This document shows positions 1 through 6,510 of a stretch of DNA of 9,078 bases, piece by piece. The DNA is from JAFNAG01 sp964353465 (GTDB lineage: Bacteria > Acidobacteriota > UBA6911): contig CAYGWQ010000230.1 in the NCBI GenBank assembly GCA_964353465.1, forward strand, positions 1 through 9,078. Reading direction: 5' to 3'. Below the pieces are notes generated by a model. The model searched no databases. It saw nothing but the letters and a program-made list of their open reading frames with translations, and was not told the origin of the DNA. Within the stretch, counting starts at the first letter, position 1; each line of letters opens with the position of its first letter. Position numbers and translations under genes: made by a program.

Positions 1-731
1 ACGGGGATGACGTCCAGAATCATCCACTCGGGCTTGTTGCCCGATTTGCGGAAGGCATCGACTACCTTCAGCCGCTTTGCATACTTGATGCGTTTCAATT
101 GGGACGTTTCCGTCTTCATCGCAGCGCGCAGCTCGTCGGCAAGCTCCTCGACATCCACCTGCCTGAGGAGTTCCTTGATGGCCTCTGCCCCCATCATGGC
201 CCGGAACCTGCCGGCGAACTCCTGCATCGTGGCACGGTACTTCTCTTCCGTGAGCAGCTCTTTGATCTTGAGCGGGGCCTCGCCCGGGTCGATCACCACA
301 TAGGCCTCGAAGTAGAGCACTCGCTCCAGGTCCCGGAGGCTGATGTCGAGCAGGTGGCCGATGCGGCTCGGCAGCCCCTTGAAAAACCAGACGTGCGAGC
401 ACGGAGAGGCCAGCTCGATGTGACCCAGCCGTTCGCGCCGCACCTTGGACAGGGTAACTTCCACGCCGCACTTGTCGCAGGTGACCCCCCGGTACTTCAT
501 GCGCTTGTATTTTCCGCACAGGCATTCCCAATCGGTCACAGGGCCAAAGATCCGCGCGCAGAAGAGGCCGTCCCTCTCGGGCTTGAAGGTCCGATAATTG
601 ATGGTCTCCGGCTTGGTGACTTCGCCGTGAGACCAGGCTCGGATTTTCTCCGGCGATGCCAGACTGATGCGAATACTGTCAAAATCGTTGCTCAGATCTG
701 ACTTTTCGATAGCGTCCTTAAAACTTCTCAA
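1..731 (-). CDS. rpoC: RNA polymerase beta' subunit, N-terminal part (runs off the window)
   Basis: This is the 5' end of the gene for beta', the catalytic partner of RpoB in RNA polymerase; about 243 codons are present and the rest lies beyond base 1. The reading contains the family motifs FDSIRISLASPEKIRAWSHG (residues 17-36), KPETINYRTFKPERDGLFC, and the N-terminal zinc-binding domain with C70, C72, C85 and C88, the same numbering as in E. coli. Residues 136 onward are the alpha-helical clamp region. The start must be TTG at 731-729: an in-frame TAG lies five codons upstream at 746-744, no ATG or GTG lies between, and a strong GGGGGGAG ribosome-binding site is placed correctly. The gene follows rpoB after a 162-base structured gap, so the two are very likely co-transcribed. 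Confidence 0.97.
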   Translation of the reverse strand, partial: MRSFKDAIEKSDLSNDFDSIRISLASPEKIRAWSHGEVTKPETINYRTFKPERDGLFCARIFGPVTDWECLCGKYKRMKYRGVTCDKCGVEVTLSKVRRERLGHIELASPCSHVWFFKGLPSRIGHLLDISLRDLERVLYFEAYVVIDPGEAPLKIKELLTEEKYRATMQEFAGRFRAMMGAEAIKELLRQVDVEELADELRAAMKTETSQLKRIKYAKRLKVVDAFRKSGNKPEWMILDVIP

Positions 732-736
732 TGGTG

Positions 737-744
737 CTCCCCCC
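737..744 (-). promoter_or_regulatory. Ribosome-binding site of rpoC (decides the TTG start)
   Basis: On the minus strand the sequence GGGGGGAG sits five bases before TTG (731-729). It is the only good Shine-Dalgarno match here, and together with the in-frame stop at 744-746 it fixes the non-ATG start of rpoC. Confidence 0.75.
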
Positions 745-780
745 TAATTTTAGAGGTTGGATTCATGCAATTCGTTCTTT

Positions 781-810
781 GATACCCACGCCATTCTCTG
801 ACTGGGTATC
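781..810 (-). other. Perfect 8-bp inverted repeat in the rpoC leader
   Basis: GATACCCA at 781-788 and TGGGTATC at 803-810 are exact inverse complements around a 14-base loop. In the rpoB-rpoC mRNA this would form a stem-loop about 50 bases before the rpoC start. It has no U-tract on its 3' side, so it does not look like an intrinsic terminator. An RNA processing or stability element is possible but not shown. Confidence 0.6.
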
Positions 811-822
811 GTTTCACGACCC

Positions 823-892
823 CCGACCTCCGACCTCCGACCTTCCCGGCCCGCCTTTGGTCTGAGGTCGGAAGGCGGATGTCGGAAGGCGG
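823..892. repeat. Head-to-head heptamer arrays between rpoB and rpoC
   Basis: On the plus strand three exact copies of CCGACCT lie in tandem at 823-843. After a 21-base centre, four heptamers in the opposite orientation follow at 865-892: AGGTCGG, AAGGCGG, ATGTCGG, AAGGCGG. The two arrays are inverse complements, and a further 9-bp inverted pair (GCCCGCCTT at 849-857, AAGGCGGGC at 886-894) gives an alternative fold. The right array touches the rpoB stop codon (896-894). The transcript should form a very stable GC-rich hairpin. The unit length is seven, so such an array would not keep a reading frame, and it occupies non-coding DNA. Confidence 0.85.
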
Positions 893-893
893 G

Positions 894-3800
894 CTAGATG
901 GCTTCCGTGCGCCGGGCCTTCTGCCGCTGGATCAGTTCCACATCCAGGCACAAGCTCTGCAGCTCGCGGATCAGCACGTTGAACGATTCGGGAATGCCCG
1001 GCGTAAAGTGGGATTCTCCTTTGACAATCGCTTCGTAGATCTTCGTCCTCCCCTGGATGTCGTCGGACTTGGCAGTCAGCAGTTCCTGCAGGATATTCGC
1101 GGCGCCGTAAGCTTCCAGAGCCCAGACTTCCATCTCCCCGAATCGCTGCCCGCCGAACTGAGCCTTGCCGCCCAGGGGCTGCTGTGTGATGAGAGAGTAA
1201 GGCCCGATGCTGCGTGCATGGATTTTGTCATCCACCAGGTGCGAGAGTTTCAGCATGTAAATATAGCCGACCGTAACCTTCTGATCGAACCTCTCCCCCA
1301 GCATGCCGTCAAATAAATCGATCTTGCCGCTTTCGGGCAGGCCAGCGCGCCGGAGCATCTCCTTGATCTCCGATTCGGAGGCACCGTCGAAGACGGGTGT
1401 GGAAAAATAGAGGCCGAGGGACCTTGCAGCCCAGCCGAGGTGGGTCTCCAGGATTTGCCCCACATTCATACGGGACGGCACGCCGAGCGGATTGAGCACG
1501 ATCTCGACCGGGGATCCGTCGGGCAAGTAAGGCATATCCTCCTCGGGCAGGATACGTGCGATCACACCCTTGTTGCCGTGGCGTCCGGCCATCTTGTCGC
1601 CGACGGAAAGCTTGCGCTTCATGGCCACATAAACTTTGACCATCTTGATGACGCCGGGAGGCAGTTCGTCGCCCCGGCGCAGCTTGGCAAGCTGTTCCTC
1701 GTGGAGGGTCTTGAGAATTTGAATCTGTTTGTCGGTCTTCTCTTCCAGGCGCTTGATGCCCTCGTAAATCTTACCTTCCTTCTCCGCCTTGAAGTCGTTC
1801 TTGATCTTATTCAACTCCGCCGTGCTGAGGCCGAGCAGCATGGAACGGGTGAGTTTGGTTTTAGCCCGCAGGAGGACTTCGCCGGAGCGGCTGGTGATAT
1901 CTTCCAGGAGGTATTCTCCTGCCAGATGATCGATGAGTTGCTTGTTGCGCTCCTCCTTGATGATGCGGATCTCGTCGTTGAGATCTTTCTCCATCTTTTC
2001 CACCTGTTCAGACTCAATCGCCTTGGCGCGTTCGTCTTTGGGCACGCCCTTGCGGGAGAAGATCTTGACGTCGACCACGGTCCCTTCGATCCCCGGCGGC
2101 GTCACCAGGGAGGCGTCGCGCACTTCACCGGCTTTTTCCCCGAAGATGGCGCGCAGCAGCTTCTCTTCCGGTGACAGCTGCGTTTCTCCCTTGGGTGTAA
2201 CCTTGCCGACCAGGACATCCCCCGGTCGAACCTTGGCTCCGATGCGGATGATCCCGCTTTCATCCAGGTCGCGGAGTGAGGCATCGCTTACGTTGGGGAT
2301 ATCCCGGGTGATTTCCTCCGGCCCAAGCTTGGTATCTCGCGCCTCGATTTCGAGCTCCTCGATGTGGATGGACGTATAACTGTCCTCCTTGACCAGCTTT
2401 TCGCTGACCAGGATGGCATCTTCAAAGTTGTAGCCGCGCCAGGGCATGAATGCCACAAGCACATTGCGGCCGAGCGCCAGTTCGCCCTTGTCGGTGCATG
2501 GTCCATCAGCCAGCACTTGTCCCCGGACGACCCGGTCGGCTCGACGGACGAGCGGAACCTGGTTGATGCAGGTGTTCTGGTTGGAGCGTTTGAATTTGGT
2601 GAGGCTGTAAATGTCCACACCGGCGTCACGGGCGCCCTTGCCGTTCTTGCTCTCCCCCTCCACGCGTACGATGATGCGCGTCGCGTCCACGCTGTCGACG
2701 ATTCCGGTCCGTTTGCAGATAACCACCGCACCCGAATCCTTGGCTGTGATGTACTCCATGCCGGTCCCGATGTAGGGGGCTTCGGCGCGGAGGAGGGGCA
2801 CTGCCTGCCTCTGCATGTTCGATCCCATCAGGGCACGGTTGGCATCGTCGTGCTCCAGGAACGGGATCAGGCTCGCCGCCACGCTCACCAGCTGCTTGGG
2901 GGAGACGTCGATGTACTGCACCTGATCGCGTTGGGCCAGGACAAAGTTCCCGGCAATCCGCGCGTTTACCCGCTCCTGCAGGATCTGTCCGCCCGTATCC
3001 AGCTCGACGTTGGCCTGCGCGATCGTGTACTCTTCGGCTTCCCAGGCGGTTTGATAGAAAGAGAAGTGTTCAAACTGCGCCGGCCGCTTGCCGGCTCCTT
3101 CAACGCGGCGGTTCTCTTTTTCGACCAGGTCACGTTCCACCTGCTCGCCTACTTTGAAGTGGGTGTCGCCCGGGAAAACAATGTGAACAAAATCGAGCAC
3201 CCGGCCGCTCTTCACCTTGCGGTAGGGCGATTCAATGAAGCCATAATCATTGATGCGGGCGTAGCAGCTCAGCGAAGAGATCAATCCGATGTTGGGCCCT
3301 TCAGGCGTTTCAATCGGGCAGATGCGTCCATAGTGAGTCGGATGGACGTCGCGCACTTCAAATCCGGCCCGCTCGCGGCTCAATCCGCCCGGCCCGAGCG
3401 CTGACAGGCGCCTCTTATGGGTGATTTCCGACAGCGGGTTGGTCTGATCCATGAATTGGGAGAGCTGGCTGCTGCCGAAGAACTCGCGGATAGAAGCCAT
3501 GACCGGCTTGGCATTGATCAGGTCGTGGGGCATGGCCGTGGTCATTTCCTGGTGTACGGACATCTTTTCCTTGATGGCCCGTTCCATACGCACCAGACCG
3601 ATCCTGAATTGGTTTTCCAGCAGTTCGCCGACCGCGCGCACGCGCCGGTTTCCCAGATGGTCGATATCGTCCACCGTGCCGATGTTTTTCGGGAGTTTCA
3701 GCGAATAGCGGATCACAGCGTAAAAATCGTCCGCGGTCAGCGTCCGCTGCTCCAGCGGGGTGTTCAGGCCGAGTTTGATGTTGAATTTCAAGCGCCCGAC

Positions 3801-5189
3801 CTTGGAGAAATCATACTTGCGCGGGTCGTAGAACATGCCCTCGAAGAGGGCAGTGGCCGTTTCCAGCGTGGGGGGGTCACCGGGGCGCTGTTTGCGATAA
3901 ATCTCGATCAAAGCGTCCGGCGGCGACTTGATGTGATCCTTCTTCAGGGTCTGGGACATGGTGACGCCGGCATCCTCCTTGTCAGGGAAGAATACTTCCA
4001 CCGACTCGATGCCCGCTTCGCTCAAGTTATTGATGGTCTGTGCGGTCACCTCCGAGTTGGGCTCCAGCAGGATCTCTCCCGTATCGGTGTTGATCACTTC
4101 GGACAGGGACAGCGCCCCCTCGAGCCCGTCCAGATCCATTTTGATTTCCGCCACACCGCCTTTGACTATCTGGTTATACAACCCCGCGGTGATCTTTTTG
4201 CCGCGGCCGACGATCACCGTTTTTCCCGCGCCATCCCGGATTTCCTCCGTCGCCTTGGAACCGATGAGGTCGCGGCCCGGGCTGCGGTACAGACTCTTTT
4301 CCTCCCAGCGGATCTTGACAGGCTGGTAGAAGGTGCGCAGGATTTCGGCGTCATCGCTCAATCCGAGAGCCCGCACAAAAGTCGTGGCCAGGAACTTCCG
4401 CTTGCGATCGATCCGGACATACAGCACATTCTTCTGATCGTATTCGAACTCAACCCAGGATCCGCGGTAGGGGATGATCTTGGCCAGGATGAAGGTGCGT
4501 CCGGGATTGGACTCGAAAAAGACGCCCGGGGAGCGGTGCAGCTGGCTCACGATCACGCGCTCCGTGCCGTTGATGATGAAGGTGCCGTTCTCGGTCATGA
4601 GCGGGATGTCCCCGAAGTAGACTTCCTGCTCCTTGATATCGCGGATCGTGCGGCCTTCCGTGTCGGTGTCTTTGTCCCACACGACGAGACGCACAGTGAC
4701 TTTCAGAGGCACCGCGAAGGTCATGCCCCGTTCCTGGCATTCCTCCACCGTATACTTCACATTGAGCTCGACGGCCCCGCCGCAGAATTCGCACCGCGTG
4801 TTTTCAATCTCGTTTCTGGCGCCGCAATGCTTGCAAGTGTCCCCTTCGGGGTTGTAGGGACTGTTGATGATCGTCTTGTGGCACTCGACACAATTGGCGC
4901 GCAGGTAGTCCAGCCCCTTGAGGTTCCCGCACTTGCACTGCCAGTTTCCGATCGAGTATTCGACGAATTCCAGCGAGGAGGTCCCGCGAAAGTCGTTGAT
5001 CGGAAAGACCGAGTTGAAAACAGCCTGGAGCCCTACGTCTTCCCGCTCAGAAGGAAGGACATCCATCTGCAGGAAGCGATGGTAGGATTTCCTCTGAACC
5101 TCGATCAGATTCGGAATGGGAATGCTGGTATGGATTTTTGCAAAATCCATGCGATCCCGATAGACGTTGGAGGTGGTGATATTGGTCAT
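894..5189 (-). CDS. rpoB: RNA polymerase beta subunit with an extra zinc-ribbon segment
   Basis: RpoB forms, with RpoC, the active centre of RNA polymerase. The predicted protein has 1431 residues, against 1342 in E. coli. Landmarks in order: protrusion and lobe with TENGTFIINGTERVIVSQLH (199-218); rifampicin cluster around D581, H591 and S596, equivalent to E. coli D516, H526 and S531 and all of the sensitive type; HPTHYGRICPIETPEGPNIG (616-635); PWRGYNFEDA (916-925); flap near 1020-1050; a charged, probably helical region about 1050-1170; active-site lysines K1199 and K1207 in GDKMAGRHGNKG; and the C-terminal PESFNVLIREL. The unusual part is an insert at about 84-145 with eight cysteines, described separately. 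ATG at 5189 is chosen because residues from MTNITTSNVY onward lead into the conserved N-terminus; the open frame continues to a TTG at 5255, but that extension has no clear ribosome-binding site. The stop TAG abuts a heptamer array. Confidence 0.98.
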   Translation of the reverse strand: MTNITTSNVYRDRMDFAKIHTSIPIPNLIEVQRKSYHRFLQMDVLPSEREDVGLQAVFNSVFPINDFRGTSSLEFVEYSIGNWQCKCGNLKGLDYLRANCVECHKTIINSPYNPEGDTCKHCGARNEIENTRCEFCGGAVELNVKYTVEECQERGMTFAVPLKVTVRLVVWDKDTDTEGRTIRDIKEQEVYFGDIPLMTENGTFIINGTERVIVSQLHRSPGVFFESNPGRTFILAKIIPYRGSWVEFEYDQKNVLYVRIDRKRKFLATTFVRALGLSDDAEILRTFYQPVKIRWEEKSLYRSPGRDLIGSKATEEIRDGAGKTVIVGRGKKITAGLYNQIVKGGVAEIKMDLDGLEGALSLSEVINTDTGEILLEPNSEVTAQTINNLSEAGIESVEVFFPDKEDAGVTMSQTLKKDHIKSPPDALIEIYRKQRPGDPPTLETATALFEGMFYDPRKYDFSKVGRLKFNIKLGLNTPLEQRTLTADDFYAVIRYSLKLPKNIGTVDDIDHLGNRRVRAVGELLENQFRIGLVRMERAIKEKMSVHQEMTTAMPHDLINAKPVMASIREFFGSSQLSQFMDQTNPLSEITHKRRLSALGPGGLSRERAGFEVRDVHPTHYGRICPIETPEGPNIGLISSLSCYARINDYGFIESPYRKVKSGRVLDFVHIVFPGDTHFKVGEQVERDLVEKENRRVEGAGKRPAQFEHFSFYQTAWEAEEYTIAQANVELDTGGQILQERVNARIAGNFVLAQRDQVQYIDVSPKQLVSVAASLIPFLEHDDANRALMGSNMQRQAVPLLRAEAPYIGTGMEYITAKDSGAVVICKRTGIVDSVDATRIIVRVEGESKNGKGARDAGVDIYSLTKFKRSNQNTCINQVPLVRRADRVVRGQVLADGPCTDKGELALGRNVLVAFMPWRGYNFEDAILVSEKLVKEDSYTSIHIEELEIEARDTKLGPEEITRDIPNVSDASLRDLDESGIIRIGAKVRPGDVLVGKVTPKGETQLSPEEKLLRAIFGEKAGEVRDASLVTPPGIEGTVVDVKIFSRKGVPKDERAKAIESEQVEKMEKDLNDEIRIIKEERNKQLIDHLAGEYLLEDITSRSGEVLLRAKTKLTRSMLLGLSTAELNKIKNDFKAEKEGKIYEGIKRLEEKTDKQIQILKTLHEEQLAKLRRGDELPPGVIKMVKVYVAMKRKLSVGDKMAGRHGNKGVIARILPEEDMPYLPDGSPVEIVLNPLGVPSRMNVGQILETHLGWAARSLGLYFSTPVFDGASESEIKEMLRRAGLPESGKIDLFDGMLGERFDQKVTVGYIYMLKLSHLVDDKIHARSIGPYSLITQQPLGGKAQFGGQRFGEMEVWALEAYGAANILQELLTAKSDDIQGRTKIYEAIVKGESHFTPGIPESFNVLIRELQSLCLDVELIQRQKARRTEAI
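4755..4940 (-). other. RpoB insert: tandem four-cysteine zinc modules
   Basis: RpoB residues 84-145 replace a short loop (near E. coli beta residue 78, in the protrusion domain, between YSIGNW and KYTVEECQERG). The insert has eight cysteines in two groups: C85, C87, C100, C103 (CxC-x12-CxxC) and C119, C122, C133, C136 (CxxC-x10-CxxC). The second group reads CKHCGARNE...CEFCGG, the typical look of a zinc-ribbon/double-zinc-ribbon domain. The first has the same spacing as the RpoC zinc-binding domain. Binding of two zinc ions is inferred. From memory, related segments occur in Acidobacteriota RpoB; I could not check this. Confidence 0.85.
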
Positions 5190-5200
5190 CGATTGGTTTT

Positions 5201-5204
5201 CCTC
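5201..5204 (-). promoter_or_regulatory. Probable ribosome-binding site of rpoB
   Basis: On the minus strand GAGG precedes the ATG at 5189 by 11 bases, somewhat longer than ideal. It is the best match near any candidate start and supports ATG 5189 over the upstream TTG at 5255, which has none. Confidence 0.5.
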
Positions 5205-5263
5205 GGCAGACTTGTTGGTCTGGCAATCTTCTGTTGGGGGTACCCTGGGACCCAAAAACGCGG

Positions 5264-5319
5264 GGACAGCACAGTTCCGGCGGCAGCCGCTGCCGTCGCG
5301 TTTCTGCCTTCTGCTGTCC
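5264..5319 (-). other. Nested inverted repeat in the rpoB leader
   Basis: GGACAGCA (5264-5271) and TGCTGTCC (5312-5319) are exact inverse complements. Inside lies CGGCAGCCGCTGCCG (5281-5295), a perfect palindrome around one central base. The RNA could form a long two-part stem-loop about 75 bases before the rpoB start. No U-tract follows, so an intrinsic terminator is unlikely; a processing site or Rho/NusG-linked attenuator is possible. Confidence 0.55.
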
Positions 5320-5365
5320 TGAAAGTGAAGGCGGCGGGTTGCGAATCTGATTTCTGCCTTCTGCT
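5301..5365 (-). repeat. 15-base direct repeat, two copies exactly 50 bases apart
   Basis: TTTCTGCCTTCTGCT occurs at 5301-5315 and again at 5351-5365 on the plus strand. Each copy reads as two heptamers (TTTCTGC, CTTCTGC), or GCAGAAG-GCAGAAA in the mRNA sense, so it is a second heptamer family in the same gap. The copy at 5301 overlaps the outer arm of the nested inverted repeat. Confidence 0.75.
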
Positions 5366-5399
5366 ATCAATGGTCCGCAGCACAGTAACCTCGTACAAA

Positions 5400-5501
5400 A
5401 GTACTGAGTACTGAGTGTTGAGTACTGAGCGACGAATCATGAGTGTACGATGCGGGGGATTGCCCCATCTTCCATTCACTCATTACTCAGTACTCATCAC
5501 T
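5400..5501. repeat. Head-to-head AGTACTG heptamer arrays between rplL and rpoB
   Basis: Plus strand 5400-5427 reads AGTACTG, AGTACTG, AGTGTTG, AGTACTG in tandem. After a 53-base centre, 5481-5501 reads CATTACT, CAGTACT, CATCACT, the same unit inverted. The arms at 5414-5434 and 5481-5501 can pair at 17 of 21 positions, with 11 consecutive matches. The centre has a smaller possible stem (GGGG 5454-5457 with CCCC 5463-5466). The same layout, with other unit sequences, occurs at 823-892 and 6511-6597. Confidence 0.85.
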
Positions 5502-5532
5502 TCCTTGAGCAAGAGCAGAAACACATCGGGAA

Positions 5533-5922
5533 CTACTGGATCTCCACAGTAGCTCCGGCTTCCTCGAACTTCTTCTTGATCGCCTCGGCCTCTTCCTTGG
5601 GCACGCCTTCCTTAATGGGTTTCGGCGCACCTTCGACCAGGTCCTTGGCTTCCTTCAGCCCCAGATTAGTCACTTCGCGCACGACCTTGATCACATTGAT
5701 TTTCTTATCGCCCACAGCGGCCAGGACGACGGAAAACTCCGTCTGCTCTTCGGCAGCAGGTTTGGCCTCGCCCCCGGCAGCCGGGCCTCCCGCCATGGCG
5801 ATAGGCATCGCTGCCGCCGCGCTGATGCCGTACTTCTCCTCGAGATTCTTCACCAGCTCCGAGATCTCCAGCATCGAGGCTTGATCGATCCACGCCAAAA
5901 CATCGTTCTTCGTAATTGCCAT
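5533..5922 (-). CDS. rplL: 50S ribosomal protein L7/L12
   Basis: L7/L12 forms the flexible stalk of the 50S subunit as dimers bound to L10 and recruits and activates the translation GTPases (EF-Tu, EF-G, IF2). The 129-residue protein has the expected three parts: an N-terminal dimerisation and L10-binding domain (about 5-33), a hinge rich in Ala, Gly and Pro (about 34-58), and the globular factor-binding domain (about 60-129) with EFSVVLAAVGDKKINVIKVV, LGLKEAKDLVEGAPKPIKEG and the final EEAGATVEIQ. Length is a little above the common 120-125 because the hinge is long. GGGAG ten bases upstream supports the ATG at 5922. It follows rplJ after 57 bases, the usual rplJ-rplL pair, which is normally co-regulated through L10. 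Confidence 0.98.
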   Translation of the reverse strand: MAITKNDVLAWIDQASMLEISELVKNLEEKYGISAAAAMPIAMAGGPAAGGEAKPAAEEQTEFSVVLAAVGDKKINVIKVVREVTNLGLKEAKDLVEGAPKPIKEGVPKEEAEAIKKKFEEAGATVEIQ

Positions 5923-5979
5923 CTTCTTTTTACTCCCTTGTGGATTGGTAAAATGTATAGCGATAACTTTCCTGGGCAG

Positions 5980-6486
5980 CTACTTCTGCACCTGCTTTAA
6001 AACCAGGGCCAGGTCCCTTGCCGGAGCCTTCAATGCGCCCACCAGCCTCTGCATCGGCGCCTTGAGGAGGAAGACCAGCTTGCTCAGCAGCACCTCGCGC
6101 GAAGGCAGCGCGGCGATTTTCTGAATTTCCGTCGGCGGCACCACCTTGCCTTCGATGAGAGCGGCCTTGAACTGGAAGTTCGGGTAGGCTTTGGAGATCT
6201 CGGTCAGCAGTTTGGCCATCCCGACGACGTCCCGCCGGTGGAATGCCACCGCGGTCGGCCCCTGGAGGTATGACTCGATATGTCCCAGGCCGTGCTCTTT
6301 GGCAGCGCGCAGGGCCAGGGTGTTCTTCACTACGACGTAGGTGCCGTCGAATTCACGGATCTTGCGGCGCAGTTCTGTTGCATCCACGACCTTCAGCCCG
6401 CGGTAGTCAATCAAAAACAGGTTATTGACTGCCCGCAGCTGCTCGCTGAGAGATTCCACTATACGTTGTTTTTCGGCTCTGTTCAT
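5980..6486 (-). CDS. rplJ: 50S ribosomal protein L10
   Basis: L10 anchors the L7/L12 dimers to 23S rRNA at the base of the stalk. The 168-residue product (E. coli has 165) shows the family N-terminus MNRAEKQRIVESLSEQL, the rRNA-binding core with FLIDYRGLKV (24-33), VVVKNTLALRAA (51-62) and the GPTAVAF segment (76-82), and a C-terminal helix (about 133-166) that binds L7/L12. ATG at 6486 is chosen because family homology begins there; the open frame continues upstream to 6558, but that part is leader sequence with heptamer repeats. The ribosome-binding site is weak (GGAAAGG, about 13 bases upstream). In many bacteria L10-L7/L12 represses its own mRNA by binding the leader before rplJ, and a structured leader is present here. 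Confidence 0.97.
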   Translation of the reverse strand: MNRAEKQRIVESLSEQLRAVNNLFLIDYRGLKVVDATELRRKIREFDGTYVVVKNTLALRAAKEHGLGHIESYLQGPTAVAFHRRDVVGMAKLLTEISKAYPNFQFKAALIEGKVVPPTEIQKIAALPSREVLLSKLVFLLKAPMQRLVGALKAPARDLALVLKQVQK

Positions 6487-6510
6487 AAACTTTACGAGAC
6501 CTTTCCAAAA

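Larger units (their letters stand above)
5190..5532. other. Non-coding gap between rplL and rpoB (343 bases)
   Basis: No gene is supported here. From the rpoB side the gap holds the rpoB ribosome-binding site, a GGGTACCC palindrome (5238-5245), a nested inverted repeat (5264-5319), two copies of a 15-base direct repeat (5301-5315 and 5351-5365), and two inverted heptamer arrays (5400-5427 and 5481-5501). In E. coli the rplL-rpoB gap is also about 300 bases and carries an attenuator and an RNase III site; a similar control role here is inference only. I see no convincing -35/-10 promoter. Confidence 0.7.

Noticed and set aside
571..600. Rifampicin-resistance changes in RpoB (residue numbers 571-600 of the protein).
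   Set aside because: The residues equivalent to E. coli Q513, D516, S522, H526, S531 and I572 are all of the sensitive type.
99..701. A 200-codon plus-strand open frame at the left edge.
   Set aside because: It is antisense to the well-conserved rpoC N-terminus and has no family features.
823..892. A CRISPR array or intrinsic terminator at the rpoB/rpoC gap.
   Set aside because: The units are contiguous heptamers without spacers, and no T-tract follows the hairpin in the transcript direction.
5190..5255. A 22-residue N-terminal extension of RpoB starting at TTG 5255.
   Set aside because: No ribosome-binding site precedes it, it does not look like the conserved RpoB N-terminus, and ATG 5189 fits the family better.
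3417..5414. A 665-codon open frame on the plus strand opposite rpoB, and several others up to about 350 codons.
   Set aside because: They lie antisense to a clearly real rpoB, show no recognisable domain, and are expected from codon bias in a GC-rich gene.
5047..5479. Minus-strand open frames covering the rplL/rpoB gap (5047-5370, 5186-5479).
   Set aside because: They run across heptamer repeats and into rpoB in another frame; the composition is repeat-derived and no conserved motif is present.
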